Position numbers and translations under genes: made by a program
Assembly: GCA_009829735.1 (NCBI GenBank)
Contig: CM020620.1
Span: forward strand, 23,596,020-23,660,019
DNA length: 64,000 nt
Source of the DNA: Pyropia yezoensis
Taxonomy: Eukaryota > Rhodophyta > Bangiophyceae > Bangiales > Bangiaceae
Direction of reading: 5' to 3'
In this document: piece by piece, positions 42,462-51,372 of the stretch
Layout of the letters: each line of letters starts with the position of its first letter
Position numbering within the stretch: position 1 is the stretch's first letter
Notes under the pieces: generated by a model
What the model was told of the DNA's origin: nothing
Seen by the model: the letters and a program-made list of their open reading frames with translations, nothing else
Database searches by the model: none

Positions 42462-42930
42462 GGCGGCGGAAGAAGGGGGTAACCACGCAAGGAGAAGTGG
42501 CCCTGAGGGGGATGCCGCCGGTTGGTTGGGGGAAGAACGGGGGATGTAGCGGGAGCCGATGGTCTGGGGCTGGTGGTGGGGGCTTGTGGGGACGGCTTGG
42601 TGGTCGCAGTGAAGTCGGAGGGGGCAGACCAAGATGCCATTAAATAGTGCTCTGGATCCGAGATGCGAAGGGTGGCACCCAAAGGTCGACCCCACTGTGG
42701 ACGAACATGCCGTCCTATAGTATGCCGCCAGGGGCTTCGGGGATCTTCTGGAAGCCTGCTCTGGAATGTTCCAGGGGGCCAATCAGAGCCCCGCTTGGAT
42801 TTGCTGTGCTGCTGGAACAGTCAAGAAGCGTCTCGAAATACGCATCCTGAGGGGGGGGGAAGGGGGATCCCGGATTTATCCCGGTTCCGGGATGGAATCC
42901 CGGTTTTATCCCGGTTCTATTCCCATAGGG

Positions 42931-43182
42931 CTGTGCGTGACCACCGCCGCCGAGGCGGTGACCTACTGGCTACCCGTCGCAGACCCAGCGCGGACGACGG
43001 TCGGAGCGGTCAAGGCGCGGCTGGCGGTGCTGTCGGGCCACGCGGTGGGGCAGGTGGAGCTGCTGTTGGGGGGGGGGCGCCTTGACCGGGATGCCGCCAC
43101 GCTTGCCACTGTTGGTGTACGGTTTGTGGAGGGGCAGTGCGCGTGTGACCTGATGCTCTACGTCCCGCACCTTGTTAGCTGA
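42931..43182 (+). pseudogene. F-box-SPRY-ubiquitin-like gene, 3' part with ubiquitin-like domain
   Basis: Begins with the duplicated CTG and continues the frame broken at 37578 for 82 residues to the TGA at 43180-43182. Features of a beta-grasp fold: VTYWLPVADPARTTVGAVKA, then LLLGGGRLDRDAATLATVG, matching the ubiquitin pattern of TV..VK..L, G..L.D..TL and a following G. It has no Gly-Gly end, so it is an integral domain, not a processed ubiquitin. It has no start codon of its own in a convincing position. Confidence 0.72.
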
Positions 43183-44170
43183 GGGGGCCCCAGGGGCGGG
43201 TGGAAGCGGGGGGGAGGGTGGTGCGACGGCCATGTCGCGCTTCCAAGGGTGGCAGGAGGCAAGCGGGCTGCCGCGTCGCTCGTCGCGTCGCGTCGGGACG
43301 ATGCCTACTGCGCCGCTGCCGCGCCCAGTGGAGCAGCGACCGGGCGCAGGAAAGACCTGGCGGGAAGACGCGCCTGCCTGTGTACAGTATACATACAAAA
43401 GGAAGCGGCCGTCCTCCACGGACCTGGCACCGACGGCAGCATTGGCGGGATACGGCTGTGGCGGGTCGTCGCTGCCCTGCCGGCGCCGCCCGCTGGGTGG
43501 TTGGCGCTGCCCAGCGAACCTGGTGGCCCACCGCTTGAAAGCCAGTTGGGCAGGGGACGCTGCCCAGTCGCTAGCCCGCGCCGCCCTGTGGCTTCCCTGA
43601 CGTTTGTCGTGCATAGCCGGCCGCGGGGTAGGTGATCCCCCAGTGTGGTTGCCTATGGCGGTCACCAACCCATGGGTGAATGCCAGAAATGGGCCGGCCC
43701 ACCCATGCTAACCAAATGAATTGGTTGAATATTTCTACCTGTACTGTGTTGTACAGCACTTGTACATCCACACAGTACAGTACTTGATAATCTGTGTTGT
43801 ACAGTACGCGGAGTCCACCGTGGCGCTGCATCCGCCACGCACGATATGTAGAACGCCTGCGGGTGCATGGACGCAGAGCATGCGCCCCTCTCCGGGATGT
43901 GGCGGCCCCTCTGCTACCCTTTGCCCCCGCACCCCCGCTGTTCTGCTCCTACCCCCACGCAGGCACAAACTCACACTCCTCGCCCTGACGCTTCTTTCAA
44001 GGTGGGGGGGTGGAGGGCCCGTTTGTGCCCCCCCGCCCCTCCCCTCCCGTCTCGCCGCCACCCATCCGCTTCCAGTTGTCGCGCACCTTCCCCTCGCTCG
44101 CTGCCCCCCCCTCCCCATCCCACCTGTGGCTGCTCCCGCTATCCCGTGCCCCCCCGGGCGGCTGCGCCTC
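43183..44170. other. Intergenic region with AT-rich repeat island
   Basis: 43183-43680 is GC-rich with overlapping chance frames. 43701-43815 is AT-rich and built from GTACTGTGTTGTACAG-type words, including a 9-bp inverted repeat (43741-43749 with 43770-43778). No gene supported. Confidence 0.5.
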
Positions 44171-45586
44171 ATGGCCACTGGCGCGCCGCCGCCGGCCGCG
44201 CCGCCCGTCCATGACGCTGACATTGTGCTCATCCCCGGGGACAGCGAGGACGAGGCAATGGGCAGCGGCGGTGACGGCGCTGCCGCCGCGGCCGCCGCCG
44301 CTACTGGGGCAGGGGGCACCGCCGCCGCCGCCGCGTGGCCGCCGTCCCCCTCCGCCCCCCCCGCGGACCTGACCGCCGAGGAGGCGGCATCGCTGGCGCT
44401 GGTCCGCCGCCTCGTTGCGGAGGAGCTTGCCGCCGCCTCCTCTGCGGTGGCGGCCGTCGATGCCGCCGCCGCTGCTGCCGACGCGGACGGGCGGTCCGCC
44501 GCCGCCACCGCCGCCGCCGCCGCCGCCGCCACCGCCGGCACGGGCGTGGCAGGAGCAGCGCCGTGGCATGCCATGGACGGGGTTCCCCCGCCCGCCCACG
44601 TCCCCCCCGACAGGGGTGCCGCGGGCGCCGCTGCGACGGTCACCCCATGGCCCGCCGCTGCCCCCGCCGCCCCCGCCGCCACGGCCCCGCTTGGTGACAT
44701 TGCCGGTGCTGCCGCCGCCGCAGGCGGTGGCGCGGCTGACACTGGCGCGGCGGCGGCGGCGGCGGCGGCGGCAGCGGCGGTGGCGGCGGCACGGGCGGCT
44801 GCCACGCCGGCGTCGCCCGCCGTGTCATGGCAGCGACCGTTTAGTCCCGGGTGGGCGGACACGTCAAACGACGCGGCGCTGGCGGCGCTGCTGGCCGAGG
44901 CGCCGCCAACGCCGCCGCCTCCCCGGCGAGGCGACGCGTCAGCTGCCCTAGAGGCAGCCGAGGGCGGCGCCACGCGTGCCGGCGTTGCTGCTGCCAACCT
45001 CGGCGGCGGCGCACCCGGGGCCGCCGGACCTGCCCCACGTGTCACCGCCGGCAGACCGCGGAGACGCAATTGCGTCCTCGGACGTGCCACTGTCGCCGTC
45101 TCCGCGCGTGGGGGTGGTGCCTCTCCCGCTTCCCAACGCGGGGGGCCTCCCACGCCTGACGGCTGCGCCGAAGCGGCCGCTGCACCAGCGAGGCCGGTGG
45201 CCGGGTGTGCCCCTGCTGACCGACCAGGCGCGGGACGTGCCGCGCCGCTGCCTGAGCAACGCCGCTTCCGCGGCGGCGTCCGGGCGCCAGAGCCGCTGCC
45301 GCCGGCGTCCGCCTCAGCCGCGTCCGAGTTGTCCTCAGCGGAGGAGGCGCCCTCCCCGTCCGAGCCGGACGCCTTGCCGCGATCGGGGTCGCCGCGAGCG
45401 CCTGGGCGGCCCCGCCCGCGCGTCACCGCCATGCGGCGCGTGGCCTCGGCCTCTAGGAAGCTCACGACCACGTGGCGGCTTGAGCGCAATAGGTATGTCG
45501 CCGCCGCCACGTTCTCCGCCCCCCACGCGCAAAACCGCTCAATCGACCCGCCGTACGGCTTCATGGTATTTTTCAGACCCTCGTGA
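44171..45586 (+). CDS. Hypothetical Ala/Pro-rich protein (coding strand uncertain)
   Basis: ATG at 44171 follows a long C/T-rich leader. The first 290 codons look protein-like: DADIVLIPGDSEDEAMGS, LTAEEAASLALVRRLVAEEL, then VSWQRPFSPGWADTSNDAAL, separated by poly-Ala runs from GCC/GCG repeats. After about 45000 another plus frame (44976-45716) looks better (GDAIASSDVPLSPSPRVGVV), so an intron or frame break is likely there. The opposite strand is also open throughout. No family recognised. Confidence 0.4.
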   Translation: MATGAPPPAAPPVHDADIVLIPGDSEDEAMGSGGDGAAAAAAAATGAGGTAAAAAWPPSPSAPPADLTAEEAASLALVRRLVAEELAAASSAVAAVDAAAAAADADGRSAAATAAAAAAATAGTGVAGAAPWHAMDGVPPPAHVPPDRGAAGAAATVTPWPAAAPAAPAATAPLGDIAGAAAAAGGGAADTGAAAAAAAAAAAVAAARAAATPASPAVSWQRPFSPGWADTSNDAALAALLAEAPPTPPPPRRGDASAALEAAEGGATRAGVAAANLGGGAPGAAGPAPRVTAGRPRRRNCVLGRATVAVSARGGGASPASQRGGPPTPDGCAEAAAAPARPVAGCAPADRPGAGRAAPLPEQRRFRGGVRAPEPLPPASASAASELSSAEEAPSPSEPDALPRSGSPRAPGRPRPRVTAMRRVASASRKLTTTWRLERNRYVAAATFSAPHAQNRSIDPPYGFMVFFRPS

Positions 45587-45624
45587 GTGGCACTCACGGT
45601 GTGCATCTGCCAATCGTTTAGAAT

Positions 45625-46455
45625 TCAGCTCAGTGTGGTGTGTCCCAGCGGGTGGTTGCCCCGCTCCGCCAGGTGCACAACCTGCTTTACCACCGCGCGC
45701 GTGCAGTCGAGGTTGAGGCGGTACGCGGCACAGAAGTTGGCGAGGTGGACGGCGGCATCGTACGCGGCTCGGTCGGCATTGGCTTGCGCGACCGACCGCC
45801 CGTCCTCCCGCGGCAGGCCAGTGCCCTGAAACCGCTCCCCCAAGAAGTCGTCGCGGTTCTCCTCGGATAAGAGGCACCCCAGCCGTATCAGCCAGCCCCC
45901 CAGGTCGGCCTGATTGAAAAACAGCCGAGCCGGCAGGTTCCGCACCGTGAAGGTGGGTGCCCCGTCCACAAACCGCAGGGGGCCAGCCGACACCTCCGCG
46001 ACTGCCTCGCCCATATGGCCACCATGGAAGCGGAACACCAGGGGCACCACCAGCACCCGCATCTGCCACTCCGCGCGCGCGGGGGCCGCGGCAGCGGGGC
46101 GTGGGGCAGCCATCGTCCCATTCGCGGCTGGGGGGGGCACGCCGCAGGGCACACGCCCCTGAGCGCCATTGGGTGGCGGCGCGCGTGGCGGCTCAGGAGC
46201 AGCTGCAGCCGCCCTGCGCGCGCGGGCCAGGGGCTCCGGCAGCGATGCGCGACGAGCCTGACCGCGCGCGACCCCTTCCATGACCGCACCTGCCGCAGTC
46301 CCCGTCGTCGATGGCATCCGTTGCTCGTCCCGCCGTCCAAGAGGGCGCGCCGGCAGTGGGGCGCGGGTAGGGGGGCAGTGACAGAACCCGCGGGGCCTCC
46401 GACACGCCACCAGCGGATGCGGCGTCGCCCCACGACCACCGTCCGGAAGCTTCAC
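45625..46455 (-). CDS. Hypothetical protein with an unrecognised conserved-looking domain
   Basis: 276 codons from the ATG at 46455. The first 130 residues are Pro/Ala/Arg-rich. The rest has normal composition and looks like a folded domain (MRVLVVPLVFRFHGGHMGEA, FTVRNLPARLFFNQADLGGW, NADRAAYDAAVHLANFCAAY). It ends at a TGA at 45625-45627. In the same frame, from 45606 on, another protein-like stretch follows (MKPYGGSIERFCAWGAENVA, LLRSSRHVVVSFLEAEATRR), so the stop may be a nonsense change in a longer gene, or an intron is missed. The minus frame stays open to 43735 but overlaps the plus-strand ORF at 44171. Not recognised. Confidence 0.5.
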   Translation of the reverse strand: MKLPDGGRGATPHPLVACRRPRGFCHCPPTRAPLPARPLGRRDEQRMPSTTGTAAGAVMEGVARGQARRASLPEPLARARRAAAAAPEPPRAPPPNGAQGRVPCGVPPPAANGTMAAPRPAAAAPARAEWQMRVLVVPLVFRFHGGHMGEAVAEVSAGPLRFVDGAPTFTVRNLPARLFFNQADLGGWLIRLGCLLSEENRDDFLGERFQGTGLPREDGRSVAQANADRAAYDAAVHLANFCAAYRLNLDCTRAVVKQVVHLAERGNHPLGHTTLS

Positions 46456-47454
46456 CCGCCAAAGAGGGGAGGGGCGCCGCGGTTAACGGGGGGGGGGGGG
46501 GGGGGGGGGGAGGGCGCGGCGGAGCGGGTGGGATGGGGGGGGGGGGGGGGGGGGGGTCGGACGGAGCCCGGGAAAGGGCAAAAGATCCCCTCGGGCCCAG
46601 TATGTCAGCGTGTGGTCGCTGCGACGGTCGCAGTGCCAGAGGCGCTGCTGAACGGCCCTACTCCGTCCGGTGGAAACAAGCCCCAGAGGCGCGCGCGACT
46701 CAGCACGGCCGCGTCGCCCGACCGCCCCGTCCTCTTCGGCACGCCTCACAGCCCCCGCGCCGCTTCGCTGTCCGAACCGAGGTCGCGGCGGGGAGCGGCG
46801 GCGATGGAGGCGGCCGGCTGGGAGTCCAGAAGTGGCCATGGGAGGTGTGGCGCGATCGGCCCCTCCGTGGGCTGGGCGCGGGGGGCCAGCCGGCAGGGCC
46901 AAGCCGGAGCCGCCATCCGTAGCGTCGTGGCCGCCATCCGTAGCGTCGAGGGGGGAGGAGGGAGAGAGAGCCAGGGCGCCCGATCGGGCCGCGAGCGCGC
47001 GCGTGCCACATCAGGGTGGGTGGGCGCGCGCGCGCGCGGGCGGGCGTGCGCCGTGGCGCGCGGAACAGGAACCCTCGGCGACGCCCCTCCGACGCCATCA
47101 TGGGGAGGGGGGAGGCGGGTACTCGCCAAGACGGCCGGACAGACCATGCGCCGGCGAAGCGGGTGCAGCCGCCGGCCGGTGCGCGGGCGCCCGGTCGGGA
47201 GCGCGCGCGCGCTCGCAGCGCGCGCGGGTCTGAAGGGCGCTCCGACGCCCGCCGTGATGGCGGGCGAGGCCATGGAATTACGGGGGGGTGGCCCCACGAC
47301 CCTGCGAAGTCACATGTCGCGAAGTCACATGTCGCGGGGGGGCCCTGCGGGCCATGAAATTCCCTGTCGCATGATCGGAAAACCCCTCCCGGCGCGCTGA
47401 CGCCCCCCGCGCGACGGATCCCGCGACTCCGCCCCCCTCCGACCAATCCGACAG
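46456..47454. other. GC-rich region with G-runs, no supported gene
   Basis: G tracts at 46488-46510 and 46535-46556 could form G-quadruplexes. Open frames on both strands (plus 46015-47400, minus 46700-47446) are low complexity. A small direct repeat (GCGAAGTCACATGTC) lies near 47305-47335. Confidence 0.45.
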
Positions 47455-47986
47455 CATCCGCATATAGTGTATACGCACGTGCCCCTCATTGGTATGCGTA
47501 ATAGCAAATTGCGACGGGCAAGTGTATGGCTGGGTGACGAGCGGGTGCTATTCCGTCGCCTGTCGATGGCGACGCTGCCTGGGTGTGATGCAGCCTGCTG
47601 GGCAGGCGCTCGTGGCTGGCTCAGGGACCACCCGCCACGACCCGTGTCCAGCGGCCGCTGGGTCGTCACGGGGCTGCCTAGCGGTCTCGTCTCCAGTCGC
47701 GGCCGTGTCAGCCAGCTGGGCCTCTGTGGCCTTCGACCGCATGGCACGTTATAATTGGCTGTTTTAAAACAGCTGGGGCTACTTGCTCCACACCTTTGGA
47801 TACGTGAAAGTCCGGAGCCAAGTGTGTCACATATACACTTGAATACGCAATACACTTGCAAGAGTGTATATATGAAGAAATCCTGATTTCACCAAGTGTA
47901 TCGCTGATGCACTTGATATCATACACTTGTGGTACCCTTGGGCCGATACCCTTGCACAGCCCTGCCCGCTACCTATGGTTCGCGTT
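47455..47986. other. AT-richer intergenic region with ACACTTG/CAAGTGT cluster
   Basis: Between 47819 and 47929 ACACTTG occurs three times and CAAGTGT twice, with related words (GCACTTG, AGAGTGTA) between, in both orientations. No ORF of note. Confidence 0.5.
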
Positions 47987-48364
47987 ATGGTGCTTTTCCA
48001 AAAAATGGCCACATCGGTGTGGAATGCAACCTTTGACGGGTTGCGGACGCTTCCGGCAACCTGCGAAAACGTGTCGAGCATGCGATTGGTCAATGTAATC
48101 ACGAGGCTTGTCTTGCAACGTGTGCTGATTTGATTGCTCAGCATGCGTGGGCAGATGGCCTAAATGACGTGCCCAACCGTCACATTCTCTGGAGGTACAT
48201 GCATCTCAGCCTGTGGCCGGTGCGATCTGCGCGCTCCGTGCCCTACTATTGGCTGCACGTGATGTGGACCAGTCCCGCGATCAAGTGGGCCAGATACTGT
48301 TGCTGTTTGCATCGAAGGTTGCGTTCCCACACCGAGGTGGCCATTTTTTGGGCAAAGCACCATA
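47986..48364. mobile_element. Small inverted-repeat (MITE-like) element, about 379 bp
   Basis: Left arm 47986-48034 and right arm 48315-48364 are inverted repeats, both starting TATGGTGCTTT and sharing AAAAAATGGCCAC and TCGGTGTGG, with about five substitutions and two single-base gaps in 50 bp. No coding capacity. The TA at the ends may be the duplicated target. Family unknown. Confidence 0.65.
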
Positions 48365-48803
48365 TCTAAGGCTCGATGAGGGCGCTATTTAACGATTTGT
48401 AGCGCATCGCGCACCGCCCTAGAGGGACGCTATTCACAGCCCTGTCTCAGTCGCTGCGTTGCCAGACGAAGGCGTGGCATTTTTGGTTAAATGCCAAAAA
48501 AAAGTACGGACCAGATGTCAGCCGATCGTTGCACTACTGCTGTACTGTACCGCGGCTGCAGGCTTGCTGTACCGTCTTGTTCGTCGTGTCCTCTCGCCGC
48601 GCGTCTTGACAGGGCTGCCTCCGTCCGCTTCCGCGCGTCCGGCGCTCGTAGGCCCTTTCTCCATTAACCCCTAATCAGCATCTCGATGCGTCAACCTTCT
48701 GTCCACTCAACCTGCACTCCCACTCCCTGATACACGTTTTTGTCCCCATTCTATTCCAGTTCCTGGCTGCACTCTTCGCACGCTCTCTGCGGCGCCCCCC
48801 ACC
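48365..48803. other. Upstream region of the signal peptidase subunit gene
   Basis: No ORF supported. Pyrimidine-rich in the last 100 bp before the ATG at 48804. Presumably the promoter and 5' untranslated region; no clear TATA box. Confidence 0.45.
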
Positions 48804-49718
48804 ATGCACTCGGTGGGAACCCGGGCGTCCATCCTCTCCTCCTATTCCATCGGTGCGCTGTTTCTGCTGGCCGTTGCCATTGCTGTAGGCCCAGCACTCC
48901 TGACGCCCGACCCGCGGGACGTGTCGGTGCGGGTCAACTCGCTGGCGTTCCTGTACGTCGCTCGCGCGCTGCTGGTGGGGGGAGTCCCTACTCCACGGGA
49001 GGGGGAGGGACGGGGGTGACGTCTTGGGAGGGCGAGTTGAGGGACAATGCGGGATGCGGTCGGTGCCTGCACGAAGGCGGAGCTTTGATTTGGCCGAGTC
49101 GCCTATGTAAGGGACCACACAGCGTCGCCGGGTGGCAGTCACGACTGCTCGGGTACCGCATGGAGCGGGATCGTCGCTGCGTTCGTCTGTTTATGGCTCT
49201 CGAGGCTCACGCGTGCTCCGTTTGTCTGGCTTTCTCATTCTCCTTGTGGCCTGTACCGCAATGCGCTCAATCTTCGGGGGGGGTGTTGACACGCTCCATC
49301 CCCTCCCTCCCCAACCCCCTTCCCCTCGAACTTGCCCCGCATGCGCAGGCGCTACCTGCCTGACGAGCAGTGCGACCAGGCGTACTTGGCCCTTGACATT
49401 GACGCGGACCTCCGCCCTCTCTTCCACACCAACACTGCCCACGTCTACGCCTATGTCACTGCCGCTTACGCCAACTCTACCTCGCACGTGCGCAACGAGG
49501 TGGTGGTGTGGGACCGCATGATCAGTGGTCGTGATACAGCGGTCGTCAAGGTAGCCAAGGGCTGGGTGAAGTACAGTCTCAAAGACTGGGGAGTGGGCCT
49601 CCGAGGAGCACCCGTTCGCTTGTGGCTGCGGTGGAGCCGCATGCCCCGTCTGGGCGGGCTGACGTACGGGGGCGTGGAGGGGGAGTCGTACACCATGCCC
49701 TCAGAGTACACACAATGA
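48804..49718 (+). CDS. SPCS3: Signal peptidase complex subunit 3 (SPC22/23), two exons
   Basis: Exon 1 48804-48952, intron 48953-49348 (GTACGT donor, ATGCGCAG acceptor), exon 2 49349-49718; 172 residues. The N-terminal membrane anchor (SYSIGALFLLAVAIAVGPAL) and short lumenal start in exon 1 match the family. Exon 2 has ALDIDADLRPLFHTNTAHVY, the conserved NEVVVWDRMI, then VAKGWVKYSLKDWG and a YTMPSEY end. This single-pass type II ER protein supports the catalytic SEC11 subunits in cutting signal peptides. Family length is 167-180, so the gene is complete. Conserved residues run across the splice junction (AFL then RYLPDEQ), which supports the intron. Confidence 0.88.
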
Positions 49719-49968
49719 CGGGTGTCGAGGGGGGTGGGATGAACAAGACCGGAGGCGGGGGAGCAATGAATCAACAAATGGCGCGCTCCGTGAAAGCAGC
49801 ACCGATAAGCAATATGAAGCCGGGGTGTAGGCATCCCTTTCTGGGACAAGAGAACAATACGATACAACCATCCAACCGCTCTACCCCACCGCCCAACAGA
49901 GGGCAGCACATCGCAGCAAAGAAAGTACAAGCGCGAAGAGACAAGACGTGTCCACTGCCGCGCAGACA
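49719..49968. other. Convergent 3' region between SPCS3 and UBC12
   Basis: 250 bp shared by two tail-to-tail genes. No ORF; polyadenylation signals not clear by eye. Confidence 0.5.
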
Positions 49969-50760
49969 CTAGACAACCTTGTCAAACCGCGTTCCACCAA
50001 CGTAGCCGCCCCTCAAGGTCTTGGCCACCAGCCTCTCCCACGCTGCACCGCCGGCCTTCAGCGCCTCGGCCGCTTCAGAGTTGAGTGGGTCGTCCGCGTT
50101 CGGCTCCAAAAAGAGCAGCTGCAGGCCGTACAGAACCGCCGACAGCGTCAGCACCGGCTTCCAATCTTGACGCAGGATGTTGAGGCAGACGTGGCCCTCC
50201 AGGTCGATATTGGGGTGGAACACCTTGGTGTCGCAGTGCACCTTCGGCGGCGAATGAGGGTACCCGTCTGGGATCGTGATGGAGAAGTGAAACGTCCCAG
50301 GATGGTACGGGCCCTCAGGGGGTGAGAGCGATAGTCCCAGGTGCATCATATCAGACGCACCGTTCGGAAAGGACAAAGCCATGGAAGGCGGCATGTCGAT
50401 GTCGGTAATGTCTGCGAGTCCAACCAGGCGAGAGGGTCGCAGAGGGGAGCATCGGGACACGAGGACGCACGACAGAAGAGCCTCCCCATCGGAGTACAGT
50501 GAGGGCAAACCAGAGACCAGGAAGGTAAGGGCTTGCGTTCCACGAGAACGCGCAGCATCAAAAACGAATGAGAAACGAGGATGCAACGTCACCACAATCC
50601 CTCCAGTGTTGTCTCCTCCAGAACGATTCCACCTCAACGTACCCTTCTGAGCACGCAACTGGCCAGCGCGTAGGCGTGGAGCAGGTGTGCCCCCCCCTGC
50701 TGCCCCTCCTGCAGCCGCAGCCTTTCCCTTGTCCTTGGACTGTTGCTTGAAGGAGAACAT
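49969..50760 (-). CDS. UBC12: NEDD8-conjugating enzyme UBC12, two exons
   Basis: Exon 1 50760-50643, intron 50642-50412 (GTACGT donor, CTCGCAG acceptor), exon 2 50411-49969; 186 residues. The N-terminal FSFKQQ matches the UBC12-specific extension that docks on the NEDD8 E1 (UBA3). The UBC fold follows with PDGYPHSPPKVHC, VFHPNIDLEG, catalytic Cys about residue 115 in HVCLNILRQDWKP, and LQLLFLEPNADDPLN. The C-terminal RGGYVG..RFDKV resembles RGGYIG..YFE of animal UBC12. The N-terminal extension with an Ala/Gly run is a little longer than in animals. Transfers NEDD8 to cullins, activating the SCF ligases that F-box proteins serve. Confidence 0.92.
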   Translation of the reverse strand: MFSFKQQSKDKGKAAAAGGAAGGGTPAPRLRAGQLRAQKGTLRWNRSGGDNTGGIVVTLHPRFSFVFDAARSRGTQALTFLVSGLPSLYSDGEALLSCVLVSRCSPLRPSRLVGLADITDIDMPPSMALSFPNGASDMMHLGLSLSPPEGPYHPGTFHFSITIPDGYPHSPPKVHCDTKVFHPNIDLEGHVCLNILRQDWKPVLTLSAVLYGLQLLFLEPNADDPLNSEAAEALKAGGAAWERLVAKTLRGGYVGGTRFDKVV

Positions 50761-51372
50761 TCTGGTCGACCCTCCGGGCTCGACCGTCCGGGCCCAGTCG
50801 ATGGGCTCGGTTACGTGGCAAGGAAAGCAGCAACAAGAAAGACCAACCAGGAAAAGAGAGAAGACAGATAGGCTTATCGAAGCACGACTGGACCCGCCAA
50901 GTGGCCGGTCTTTGTCGATTCCTGCAAACGTTGTGGTGAGGTGTAGGTCACCTGGAGCGGAAGCCGTTTGAAGACGTCGGCCAGCGTGCAGGGGTGGCAC
51001 ACTCATCCAAACCCGTTCAAACGGTATACTTCTTGTCAGAAGAGAACGAATCGAGTACTTAATTACCAAATGAGAGGGGAGCAAGGCTACTTATGAGCGA
51101 AGCTCTTTAACGACGTCGACATGGGTCTTGTCACATTATTTAAAGCCAATTGACGCAGAAGCACACTCAAATTCCAAGGCGGAGACACGTCACACAAACG
51201 ACCACAGCAAGAGGGAGGCCCGCAAGGGCATGAAGTAATCAAGGCACATCAGGAGAAAAAAGGAGGAGAAACACGAAACAGAGAGGGATGGAGCGACGGG
51301 AATGAAGGAGCACAAGCGCGAGACGATACTGCCAAGCTCACCTACATGCCCGTAGCACAACGCCGCGACGGG
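50761..51372. other. Intergenic region between CCDC47-like and UBC12 genes
   Basis: About 610 bp, both flanking genes on the minus strand. Probably the UBC12 promoter; no supported ORF. A frame open to 51084 is the upstream extension of UBC12's exon 1 region. Confidence 0.45.

Larger units (their letters stand above)
37579..42930 (-). mobile_element. CACTA (En/Spm)-like DNA transposon, 5,352 bp
   Basis: Terminal inverted repeats of about 38 bp with 4 mismatches: left 37579-37615 begins CCCTAAGGGAACAGAACC; right end (minus strand from 42930) begins CCCTATGGGAATAGAACC. A tandem copy of the GAACCGGGAGAAAACC core lies at about 37640. An 18-bp subterminal inverted repeat CGTCCCAATTTTGGCGGT occurs at 37801-37818 and, reversed, at 38232-38249. 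It encodes a TNP2-like transposase and a second gene, both on the minus strand, and interrupts a host gene. Confidence 0.88.

Noticed and set aside
42970..43668. 232-codon minus-strand ORF
   Set aside because: Opposite the ubiquitin-like exon and low-complexity DNA; no motif of its own.
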